Source of the DNA: Paracoccus onchidii | Lineage (GTDB): Bacteria > Pseudomonadota > Alphaproteobacteria > Rhodobacterales > Rhodobacteraceae | Length of the DNA stretch: 64,000 nt | Assembly (NCBI RefSeq): GCF_028294535.1 | Contig: NZ_JAQBIE010000007.1 | Span: forward strand, 145,417 to 209,416 | Direction of reading: 5' to 3' | Part shown: piece by piece, positions 56,891 through 64,000 of the stretch | Layout: every line of letters starts with the position of its first letter | How positions within the stretch are numbered: the stretch's first letter is position 1 | Position numbers and translations under genes: made by a program | Notes under the pieces: model-generated | What the model saw: only the letters and a program-made list of their open reading frames with translations | Databases searched by the model: none | Told to the model about the DNA's origin: nothing

Positions 56891-57832
56891 ATGGCCGGAA
56901 TCATCGAAATCGACAATCTGTCGAAACAATATGGCAGCGGCACCAAAGCCCTGAGCAATGTCAGCATGTCCATCGAAGAGGGCGAGATCATCGCCCTGCT
57001 TGGCCCCAATGGCGCCGGCAAGACCACGCTGATTTCGATCATCTGCGGTCTGGTCGAAGCCAGCAGCGGGTCGGTCAGCGTCGGCGGGCATGATTTGCGC
57101 AAGGAATGGCGCGCCGCCCGCAAGTTGATTGGGCTTGTGCCTCAGGAAATCGCGCTTGAACCCTTTGAGAAAGTCATCAATTGCGTGCGCTTTACACGCG
57201 GCCTTTATGGCGAAAAGCCCGACGAGGCCTATATCGAGCAGGTTTTGCGCAGCCTGGCCCTGTGGGACAAGCGCGATGCCGCGACCCGCGAATTGTCGGG
57301 CGGCATGAAGCGTCGTGTGCTGATCGCAAAGGCGCTGTCCCATCGCCCCAAGGTGCTGTTCCTGGACGAGCCGACCGCGGGGGTCGATGTCGCCCTGCGC
57401 CGCGAGATGTGGCAGGTCGTCGAACAGCTGCGCAAGGATGGGGTGACCATCATCCTGACAACGCATTATCTGGAAGAGGCCGAGGAAATGGCCGACCGGA
57501 TCGGGGTTATCAATCACGGCCAGCTGCTTTTGGTGAAATCCAAGGATGAGCTGATGGGGGAATTCGGCAAGAAGACCCTGACCATCGAAGTCGATGCCCC
57601 TCTGGAGGCGATTCCGTCGGGCCTGGCGGGACGCGGGCTGGTTCTGTCACAGGACGGCAGTTGCATCAGCTATGAATATGATACCCGCGCCGAACGTACC
57701 GGCATCGCACGCCTGCTGGGGGATCTTGCCACGAACGGGATCACCGTCCGCGATGTGTCGACGCGCCAATCCAGCCTGGAAGAAGTTTTCATGTCGCTGG
57801 TCGAAAGCGACAAATCGGAGGACGCGGCATGA
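56891..57832 (+). CDS. ABC transporter ATP-binding protein (ABC-2 exporter type)
   Basis: A 313-residue ATPase. Walker A is GPNGAGKTT, signature [15 protein letters not shown], Walker [13 protein letters not shown], and the switch is [13 protein letters not shown]. Residues about 225-313 form a C-terminal extension as in DrrA/NodI-type exporters. It ends ATGA with the permease gene, so they form one transporter. A lipid, drug or polysaccharide substrate cannot be told apart. Confidence 0.92.
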   Translation: MAGIIEIDNLSKQYGSGTKALSNVSMSIEEGEIIALLGPNGAGKTTLISIICGLVEASSGSVSVGGHDLRKEWRAARKLIGLVPQEIALEPFEKVINCVRFTRGLYGEKPDEAYIEQVLRSLALWDKRDAATRELSGGMKRRVLIAKALSHRPKVLFLDEPTAGVDVALRREMWQVVEQLRKDGVTIILTTHYLEEAEEMADRIGVINHGQLLLVKSKDELMGEFGKKTLTIEVDAPLEAIPSGLAGRGLVLSQDGSCISYEYDTRAERTGIARLLGDLATNGITVRDVSTRQSSLEEVFMSLVESDKSEDAA

Positions 57833-58602
57833 ATGCGTCAATCAACTGGCCCGGGGTCTGGGCGATCTTTCACCACGAAATGATGCGCTTTTTCCGCACG
57901 ATCTGGCAGTCGATGGCATCGCCGGTGGTGTCGACGGTGCTGTATTTCGTGGTCTTCGGTGCCGCGATTGGCGGGCGCATCCAATCCGTGGAGGGTGTTC
58001 CCTATGGGGCGTTCATCGTGCCCGGCCTGATGATGCTGACGGTGTTGCAGCAATCGGTCAGCAATGCCAGTTTCGGGATCTATTTCCCGAAGTTCAGCGG
58101 CACGATCTATGAATATCTGGTATCGCCGGTAGGCTGGATCGAGGTGACGATGGGCTTCGTGGGGGCCGCCGCCGCCAAGGCGATGCTGATCGCGCTGATC
58201 ATTCTGGGCACCAGCTTCTTCTTTGTCGGGGTGCATATCCTGCATCCGTTCTGGATGCTGGCCTTTCTGTTCCTGACCGCGCTGGGGTTCAGCCTGTTGG
58301 GCTTTATCATCGGGTTGTGGGCGAAATCCTTTGAACAGCTCCAGATCATTCCGATGATGGTCATCACGCCGCTGGTCTTTCTGGGTGGCGCGTTCTATTC
58401 GGCCAACATGTTGCCCCCGTTCTGGGAGGCCGTCGCCAAGTTGAACCCGGTCCTGTATCTGATTTCGGGATTTCGCTGGTCGTTCTTTGGACTGGCGGAT
58501 GTACCGGTCGGGGTGTCGCTGATGGCGGTCGCATTGATGGTCGGGGTCTGTTTCGCGATCATCCGCTGGATTTTTGCGACAGGCTGGCGCTTGCGCGAAT
58601 GA
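57829..58602 (+). CDS. ABC-2 type permease
   Basis: A 257-residue membrane protein with six helices of the ABC-2 family (DrrB/NodJ-like). The block [23 protein letters not shown] and the later [21 protein letters not shown] are typical. It overlaps the ATPase gene by 4 nt. No periplasmic adaptor is adjacent. Confidence 0.9.
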   Translation: MNASINWPGVWAIFHHEMMRFFRTIWQSMASPVVSTVLYFVVFGAAIGGRIQSVEGVPYGAFIVPGLMMLTVLQQSVSNASFGIYFPKFSGTIYEYLVSPVGWIEVTMGFVGAAAAKAMLIALIILGTSFFFVGVHILHPFWMLAFLFLTALGFSLLGFIIGLWAKSFEQLQIIPMMVITPLVFLGGAFYSANMLPPFWEAVAKLNPVLYLISGFRWSFFGLADVPVGVSLMAVALMVGVCFAIIRWIFATGWRLRE

Positions 58603-58626
58603 TCACCCTGCAGGCGTATCGGGGGC

Positions 58627-59103
58627 CTATTTCTTCTTGCCCCCCAGGCTGCTGCAAATGCGGGTCTGGGGGTCAAGGCGCACATATTCGCGTGCCGAGA
58701 TGACATTCATGTCGATTGACCGGTTCCAGCCGCCATACCATTTGGCGCGAATGCCGTTGCGATAATAGTTGCCCATGATCTGATCCACGATCGGGGGAAT
58801 GATCGTCGTGTTCGGGATGCGCGGGGCATGAAATCCGATCCGGGCCTTTGGCCCGATGCAGGCATTGGGCAGGGTGATCAGCATCGTGCAGGCCGAACGG
58901 CAATAGCCGCGGATGCGGACCTGCTTTCCCGACCGCGCCAGCTTGCTGCGGCGCTGCGCCATTTCCATGACATTGCCGCCCTTGTCGTTGATGATGTCGA
59001 TATATTTGCCATGTTCGCGGATTTCGGCCTGTGCCGAAGCAACGAACAGGGCCGCGCACAAGGCGGCGATCAGGGGCAGGGCAGGGCGCAAGGATGTGAT
59101 CAT
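58627..59103 (-). CDS. Small secreted protein, possible ClpP/crotonase-fold
   Basis: A 158-residue protein with a signal (LPLIAALCAALFVASAQAE). The mature part has a GYCRSACTMLIT block (Ser70) and an ARIGFHAPRI block (His92), reminiscent of ClpP-like or SDH-type periplasmic hydrolases where a Ser follows a Gly-rich turn and a His follows about 20 residues later. No Asp partner is assigned. Four cysteines (68, 72, 82, 150) suggest disulfides. ATG 59103 is chosen; an in-frame ATG at 59172 adds 23 residues. Confidence 0.65.
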   Translation of the reverse strand: MITSLRPALPLIAALCAALFVASAQAEIREHGKYIDIINDKGGNVMEMAQRRSKLARSGKQVRIRGYCRSACTMLITLPNACIGPKARIGFHAPRIPNTTIIPPIVDQIMGNYYRNGIRAKWYGGWNRSIDMNVISAREYVRLDPQTRICSSLGGKKK

Positions 59104-59277
59104 GCCGGTAATCTGCAACAGCCCGATCCGCAGGGAAAGCCACGGCTGCGTGATCGCGGCCATGCGACGCATTTATGCGACAATCACCATGAAAACGCCG
59201 CAACGGCCGAATTAGTGTGCGCATAATCGGTGATCTTATGTGATCATCCGGGGGTATTTCAGGCAGGAGTTGCACGG

Positions 59278-59793
59278 ATGAACAGCAAATTTCTTTGGAT
59301 CGCCATGGGGGTCGTGTCGATTGCTGCGGGGCTTCTGGCCCTGATGAACCCGTTGGCGGCGACACTTACGGCGGAACAATTGGCCGGTTGGTCATTCCTT
59401 TTCATCGGGGTGCTGCAACTGATCGCGGCCTTTCGCGCGCCGGGTTGGGACGGGCGTCTATGGGCGATCCTGCTTGGTTTGGCCTTTGCGCTGCTGGGTT
59501 TCATGCTGCTGGCCAAGCCATTGGCCGGAATCATTTCGCTGACGATCCTTGTCGCCAGCCTTTTCCTTGTCTCTGGCCTGTTCAAGGTCGTCATGTCGTT
59601 TTCATTGCGCGGATCGGGTGCCTTCTGGCTGGTGCTGGTCAGTGGCGCGGTTTCAGTCGCGTTGGCGGTGATGATCTTTGCGAATTTCCCGGCGGCCGCC
59701 GCCACGATTCTTGGCGTGTTGCTGGCGATCGAGCTGATTTCCAGCGGGATGTCGATGATCGCCCTTTCGGGCACCCGCGCCGCCGCGGATTGA
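59278..59793 (+). CDS. DUF308/HdeD-type membrane protein
   Basis: A 171-residue protein with about six hydrophobic segments (FLWIAMGVVSIAAGLLALM, LAGWSFLFIGVLQLIAAF, LWAILLGLAFALLGFMLLA and more) in the repeated two-helix pattern of the DUF308/HdeD family. Some members assist acid resistance; the molecular role is unknown. The ATG at 59278 has a GCAGGAG site. Confidence 0.82.
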   Translation: MNSKFLWIAMGVVSIAAGLLALMNPLAATLTAEQLAGWSFLFIGVLQLIAAFRAPGWDGRLWAILLGLAFALLGFMLLAKPLAGIISLTILVASLFLVSGLFKVVMSFSLRGSGAFWLVLVSGAVSVALAVMIFANFPAAAATILGVLLAIELISSGMSMIALSGTRAAAD

Positions 59794-59937
59794 AGGCCCG
59801 CCCATAGCCTTGCCCGTGCCATAGGCACCTTGCCTTGACCTGCTTGGTGTCCGGGCGGGGCGGAATTGCCGCGATATGTCATCAAATATCCGAACTGTGT
59901 TCTTTTCCCGCGCAACGGAATGGATTATCTGCAGCAA

Positions 59938-61302
59938 ATGCACACAAACCCGCCAGACCTGCGCCCCGACCTAGCCCGTGCCCGCATCCCAGAAGAGCGG
60001 CGCGATGGCCAACCGACCATCGGCATGGTCAGCCTTGGCTGCCCCAAGGCGTTGGTTGACAGCGAACGCATCCTGACCCGCCTGCGGGCCGAAGGCTATG
60101 CCATCAGCGCCGACTATCAGGGCGCGGATGCAGTGATCGTGAACACCTGCGGCTTTCTGGACAGCGCCAAGGCCGAAAGTCTGGATGCCATCGGCGAGGC
60201 GTTGCAGGAAAACGGGCGTGTGATCGTGACCGGCTGTCTGGGCGCCGAGCCCGATTACATCACCGGTGCCCATCCCAAGGTTCTGGCCGTCACCGGCCCG
60301 CATCAATACGAACAGGTGCTGGACGCGGTGCATGGCGCGGTGCCGCCACGGCCCGATCCCTTTGTCGATCTGCTGCCTGCATCCGGCGTCAGCCTGACGC
60401 CCCGGCATTACAGCTATCTGAAGATCTCGGAAGGCTGTAACCACAAATGCAAGTTCTGCATCATCCCCGACATGCGCGGCCGTCTGGTCAGCCGCCCCGC
60501 CCATGCCGTCATCCGCGAGGCGGAAAAACTGGTGCAGGCCGGGGTCAAGGAACTGCTGGTTATCAGCCAGGATACCAGCGCCTATGGCGTCGATCGCAAA
60601 TACGAAACCGAACGCGGCCATCGTGCGCATATCACCGATCTGGCGCGTGATCTGGGGTCCTTGGGCGCGTGGGTGCGGCTGCACTATGTCTATCCCTATC
60701 CGCATGTGCGCGACCTGATCCCGCTGATGGCGGATGGGCTGATCCTTCCCTACATGGACATCCCCTTCCAGCACGCCCATCCCGACGTGCTGAAACGCAT
60801 GGCCCGACCCGCGGCGGGGGCCAAGACGCTGGAGGAAATCGCGGCGTGGCGCAGTGTCTGCCCCGAGATCACCCTGCGCTCGACCTTCATCGTCGGCTAT
60901 CCCGGCGAGACCGAGGCCGAGTTCCAGACCCTGCTGGACTGGCTGGACGAGGCGCGACTGGATCGCGTCGGCGCCTTCCAATATGAAAACGTCGCCGGTG
61001 CGCGGGCCAATGACCTGCCCGATCATGTCCCCGCCGAGGTCAAGCAGGACCGCTTTGATCGATTCATGGAAAAGGCGCAGGCGATCAGCGAAGCCAAGCT
61101 GCGGGCCAAGGTCGGCACCGTGCTGGACGTGATCGTGGATGAGATCGACGAACAGGGCGCAACCTGCCGCACCAAAGCGGATGCCCCCGAAATCGACGGC
61201 AACCTGTTCATCGATGAAGGGTTCGAGACCCTGTCGCCGGGCGACATTGTCAGTGTCACGGTCGATGAAGCCAGCGAATATGATCTTTGGGGGCGGCTAT
61301 GA
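59938..61302 (+). CDS. rimO: Ribosomal protein S12 methylthiotransferase RimO
   Basis: A 454-residue radical-SAM enzyme that adds a methylthio group to Asp of ribosomal protein S12. The N-terminal UPF0004 domain has three cysteines ([37 protein letters not shown]), and the radical SAM cluster is [16 protein letters not shown] domain ends the protein. The start ATG 59938 ([13 protein letters not shown]) fits relatives; ATG 59920 is close and equally possible. Its stop overlaps the sulfotransferase start as ATGA. Confidence 0.95.
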   Translation: MHTNPPDLRPDLARARIPEERRDGQPTIGMVSLGCPKALVDSERILTRLRAEGYAISADYQGADAVIVNTCGFLDSAKAESLDAIGEALQENGRVIVTGCLGAEPDYITGAHPKVLAVTGPHQYEQVLDAVHGAVPPRPDPFVDLLPASGVSLTPRHYSYLKISEGCNHKCKFCIIPDMRGRLVSRPAHAVIREAEKLVQAGVKELLVISQDTSAYGVDRKYETERGHRAHITDLARDLGSLGAWVRLHYVYPYPHVRDLIPLMADGLILPYMDIPFQHAHPDVLKRMARPAAGAKTLEEIAAWRSVCPEITLRSTFIVGYPGETEAEFQTLLDWLDEARLDRVGAFQYENVAGARANDLPDHVPAEVKQDRFDRFMEKAQAISEAKLRAKVGTVLDVIVDEIDEQGATCRTKADAPEIDGNLFIDEGFETLSPGDIVSVTVDEASEYDLWGRL

Positions 61303-62171
61303 AGGATGCGCCGCCCGACTGGGATCCCGACGGCAAACCGCGAAAGCCGCGTATCGTCGGGATCGGGGCGCAGAAGGCCGGGACCAGCTGGCTCAGCACG
61401 ATTCTGGCACAGCATCCCAAGATCTGGACGCCGCCCTTCAAGGAGGTCCAGTTCTTCAATCATCGCTTCGTGCCCGAGCATCGTGACTGGCTGCCCTGGC
61501 ATTTCCGGCGCAGCAAGGAAAACATCGTCAAGCGCCATATGGCACGCGGGGTGCCGCTGTCTCCGGAAAAGGCCGTCTATCTGTCCGAGGTGACAACCGG
61601 CAAGATGTTCACGGAACGCTGGTATCGCAGCATCTTCGCGCCTGCGCCCGCCGGAACCCGCCCCATCGACATTACGCCCGAATATTCGACCCTCCCCGAT
61701 GAGGGCGTCGATTATGTGCGGGATTTCCTGCCCAACGCACAATTCATCTATATCATCCGCCACCCTGTCGATCGCGCGATCTCGCAGCTGAAGATGAACC
61801 TGCGCCGCAAGAATCGCATGCCGCAGAATCTGGATGACTGGCTTGCCGAAATCGAGGATCCGGTGCTGCTGGATCGCGGCGATTACGCGACCTATCTGCC
61901 ACGCTGGCAGGCGCGTTTCGGGCCGGATCGGCTGCTGGTCTTGCCGTTCGGGCGTATTGCTACCGACCCGGAAGGCCTGATCCGCGAGGTCGAGACGTTT
62001 CTGGGCCTGCCCCGCGGCAGCTATAAGGGGTTGCAAACCAAGGTCTTTGCTGCGCCGGACGGCATTTCCGTGCCCGATCCCGCACGCGCGGCACTGCGCG
62101 CCAAGCTGGAATCGCAGTTCGATTTCCTGTCCAGCCACATGTCTGCCGATTTCAACGCGCAGTTACGCTGA
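61299..62171 (+). CDS. Sulfotransferase
   Basis: A 290-residue PAPS-dependent sulfotransferase. The 5'-phosphosulfate loop is [11 protein letters not shown] (about residues 23-33), and the 3'-phosphate site is [15 protein letters not shown] (about 155-169). [12 protein letters not shown] and [12 protein letters not shown] follow the heparan/NodH-like subfamily. The acceptor is unknown; a surface polysaccharide or lipid would be usual. It overlaps rimO by 4 nt, which is likely accidental coupling. Confidence 0.88.
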   Translation: MKDAPPDWDPDGKPRKPRIVGIGAQKAGTSWLSTILAQHPKIWTPPFKEVQFFNHRFVPEHRDWLPWHFRRSKENIVKRHMARGVPLSPEKAVYLSEVTTGKMFTERWYRSIFAPAPAGTRPIDITPEYSTLPDEGVDYVRDFLPNAQFIYIIRHPVDRAISQLKMNLRRKNRMPQNLDDWLAEIEDPVLLDRGDYATYLPRWQARFGPDRLLVLPFGRIATDPEGLIREVETFLGLPRGSYKGLQTKVFAAPDGISVPDPARAALRAKLESQFDFLSSHMSADFNAQLR

Positions 62172-62228
62172 CCTTTTCCCTGCCGACGCTTTCGCCTAAA
62201 CATCGCGAAAGTTTTGCAGGAGAATCCG

Positions 62229-63884
62229 ATGGCGTCCTATCAGTTTGTCTATCACATGGACGGCGTGTCCAAGACCTATGCCGGGGGCAAGAAGGTCTTT
62301 GAAAACATCCGTCTGAACTTCCTCCCCGGCGTCAAGATCGGCGTCGTCGGCGTCAACGGCGCGGGTAAATCGACGCTGCTGCGCGTCATGGCCGGGATCG
62401 ACAAGGATTTCACCGGCGAGGCCTGGGCCGCCAAGGGGGCGACCGTCGGCTATCTGCCGCAGGAACCGCAGCTGGACGAAAGCCTCGATGTGCGCGGCAA
62501 TGTCATGCTGGGCGTCGCCGCCAAGCAGGCCAAGCTGGATCGCTATAACGAACTGGCGATGAATTACTCGGACGAGACCGCCGATGAAATGGCGCGTCTG
62601 CAGGACGAGATCGACGCCGAGAACCTGTGGGATCTGGACAGCCAGATCGACGTCGCGATGGAGGCCCTGCGCTGCCCGCCGGACGACGCCGATGTCAGCA
62701 CCCTGTCGGGCGGTGAACGCCGCCGCGTCGCACTGTGCAAGCTGTTGCTGGAAGCGCCCGACATGCTGCTTCTGGACGAACCGACCAACCACCTGGACGC
62801 TGAAACCATCGCCTGGCTGCAAAAGCACCTGATCGAATACAAGGGTACGATCCTGTGTGTCACGCATGACCGCTACTTCCTTGACGACATCACCAGCTGG
62901 ATTCTGGAACTGGATCGCGGCCGGGGCATCCCCTACGAGGGCAACTATTCCGCATGGCTGGAACAGAAGGCCAAGCGGCTGGAACAGGAAGCCCGCGAGG
63001 ACAAGTCCAAGCAGAAGGTTCTGGAACGCGAACTGGAATGGATCCGCGCCGGTGCCAAGGCCCGTCAGGCGAAATCCAAGGCGCGTATCAACGCCTATAA
63101 CGAAATGGCCAGCCAGTCCGAGCGTGAAAAGCTGTCGCGCGCCCAGATCATCATCCCGAACGGCGAACGTCTGGGCAACAAGGTGATCGAGGTCAACGGC
63201 CTGAAAAAGGCCATGGGCGACAAGCTGTTGATCGAAGGTCTGGATTTCAGCCTGCCCCCCGGTGGCATCGTCGGCGTGATCGGCCCGAACGGCGCGGGTA
63301 AATCGACGCTGTTTCGGATGCTGACCGGCAATGAGCAGCCCGACGAGGGCGAGGTCACCTATGGCGACACGGTCCACCTGTCCTATGTGGACCAGTCGCG
63401 CGACGCGCTAAGCCCGGACGCGACCGTCTGGGAAGAAATCAGCGGCGGGGCCGAGCAGATCGTGCTGGGCGATGCGCAGATGAACAGCCGCGCCTATTGC
63501 AGCGCCTTCAACTTCAAGGGTGGCGATCAGCAGAAGAAGGTCGGCCAGCTGTCGGGCGGTGAACGAAACCGCGTCCACATGGCCAAGCTGCTGAAATCGG
63601 GTGGCAACGTGCTGCTGCTGGACGAACCGACCAACGATCTGGACGTAGAAACCCTGCAGGCACTGGAAGCCGCGCTGGAAGATTTCGCCGGCTGCGCGGT
63701 CATCATCAGCCACGACCGCTTCTTCCTCGACCGCCTGTGTACCCACATCCTTGCGTTCGAGGGCGATGCCCATGTCGAATGGTTCGAGGGCAACTTCGAA
63801 GCCTATGAAGAAGACAAGATCCGCCGCCTCGGCCCGGATTCGATCGAACCCAAGCGCGTGAAATACAAGAAGTTCTCGCGCTAG
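62229..63884 (+). CDS. ettA: Energy-dependent translational throttle protein EttA
   Basis: A 551-residue ABC-F protein with two ATPase domains. Walker A motifs are GVNGAGKST and GPNGAGKST, signatures [15 protein letters not shown] and LSGGERNRVHMAKLL, with LLLDEPTNHLD and LLLDEPTNDLD as Walker B. Between them is the arm/PtIM linker (about 240-320). EttA binds the ribosome E site and limits entry into elongation at low ATP. ATG 62229 follows AGGAGA. An IS begins directly after its stop. Confidence 0.95.
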   Translation: MASYQFVYHMDGVSKTYAGGKKVFENIRLNFLPGVKIGVVGVNGAGKSTLLRVMAGIDKDFTGEAWAAKGATVGYLPQEPQLDESLDVRGNVMLGVAAKQAKLDRYNELAMNYSDETADEMARLQDEIDAENLWDLDSQIDVAMEALRCPPDDADVSTLSGGERRRVALCKLLLEAPDMLLLDEPTNHLDAETIAWLQKHLIEYKGTILCVTHDRYFLDDITSWILELDRGRGIPYEGNYSAWLEQKAKRLEQEAREDKSKQKVLERELEWIRAGAKARQAKSKARINAYNEMASQSEREKLSRAQIIIPNGERLGNKVIEVNGLKKAMGDKLLIEGLDFSLPPGGIVGVIGPNGAGKSTLFRMLTGNEQPDEGEVTYGDTVHLSYVDQSRDALSPDATVWEEISGGAEQIVLGDAQMNSRAYCSAFNFKGGDQQKKVGQLSGGERNRVHMAKLLKSGGNVLLLDEPTNDLDVETLQALEAALEDFAGCAVIISHDRFFLDRLCTHILAFEGDAHVEWFEGNFEAYEEDKIRRLGPDSIEPKRVKYKKFSR

Positions 63885-64000
63885 GCTCAGGACTCATTCC
63901 GATTCACAGCCAGAAGATGACAGTTGCGGCGAGTACGATCGCTGAGAAGAAGGTCTTCGGGCACCGGTCGTACCGCGTTGCAACGCGCCGCCAGTCCTTG
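63885..64000 (-). mobile_element. IS5-family insertion sequence end (continues beyond the window)
   Basis: The last 116 bases hold the end of an insertion sequence. The terminus region GGCTCAGGACTCATT probably forms one inverted repeat, and the transposase 3' end follows on the minus strand. A CTAG at 63881-63884 (which includes the ettA stop TAG) fits the YTAR-type target of IS5-like elements. The other end and any target duplication lie outside, so the boundary is provisional. Confidence 0.75.
63904..64000 (-). CDS. IS5-family transposase, C-terminal fragment (cut by window edge)
   Basis: On the minus strand the frame reads KDWRRVATRYDRCPKTFFSA then IVLAATVIFWL and stops at TGA (63904-63906). 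This is the standard C-terminus of IS5/IS427-group DDE transposases. The catalytic residues lie upstream, beyond the window. The partial frame was too short to be counted as a gene by length alone. Confidence 0.85.
   Translation of the reverse strand, partial: KDWRRVATRYDRCPKTFFSAIVLAATVIFWL

Overview
The window looks like a chromosomal segment of an alphaproteobacterium of the order Rhodobacterales, probably Paracoccus or a close relative. The grounds are high GC content, dense operons with many 4-base ATGA overlaps, a petP-petR pair, a secreted-protein gene between gltD and gltB, and an lptCAB-hpf-ptsN locus without rpoN. The genus is an inference; no rRNA is present. Nothing looks like a phage or genomic island. 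The only mobile DNA is the end of an IS5-type element cut by the right edge.

Layout. 1-605: 3' end of a uroporphyrinogen-III methyltransferase. 707-4204: a 1165-residue RTX protein with an N-terminal propeller-like region. 4201-12556 (minus): queG, an FzlA-like GST-fold gene, mtgA and a seven-gene MoxR/DUF58/DUF4381/BatA/BatB/TPR/BatD cluster for envelope homeostasis. 12739-19536 (minus): gltD, a secreted unknown protein and gltB, with two matching 15-bp dyads upstream. 19694-23125 (minus): uppP, an NDUFA9-like reductase and a GMC oxidoreductase. 23336-28324 (plus): tRNA-Leu(CAG) with promoter and terminator, an RNase D-like exonuclease, kdsD-lptC-lptA-lptB, hpf and ptsN. 28388-31834: a small unknown gene, ilvE, petP-petR and a family-4-type uracil-DNA glycosylase. 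31890-37321: an RND efflux pair overlapping, tail to tail, a DsbD-domain gene. 37424-40472: YqgE, map, a CinA-type protein and a GNAT acetyltransferase.

The most coherent metabolic system is at 40480-50370, on the minus strand. In transcription order it holds a fused 2-aminobenzoyl-CoA monooxygenase/reductase, an SDR dehydrogenase, a MarR regulator, an enoyl-CoA hydratase, an acyl-CoA dehydrogenase, a hotdog thioesterase, a RidA protein, a benzoate/2-aminobenzoate-CoA ligase, an outer-membrane porin and tryptophan 2,3-dioxygenase. This fits aerobic anthranilate degradation through CoA thioesters, with the first tryptophan-degrading enzyme at the distal end of the same transcription run. Kynurenine formamidase and kynureninase, needed to join the two halves, are not in the window.

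50415-64000: cbiX with a DUF4202 gene, nnrU, a divergent FAD oxidoreductase/mnmD pair that resembles a split MnmC, a rhomboid protease, an FMN reductase, an MFS transporter, an ABC-2 exporter, a small secreted protein with a possible ClpP/crotonase-like Ser motif, a DUF308 membrane protein, rimO overlapping a sulfotransferase, ettA, and the IS end immediately after ettA.
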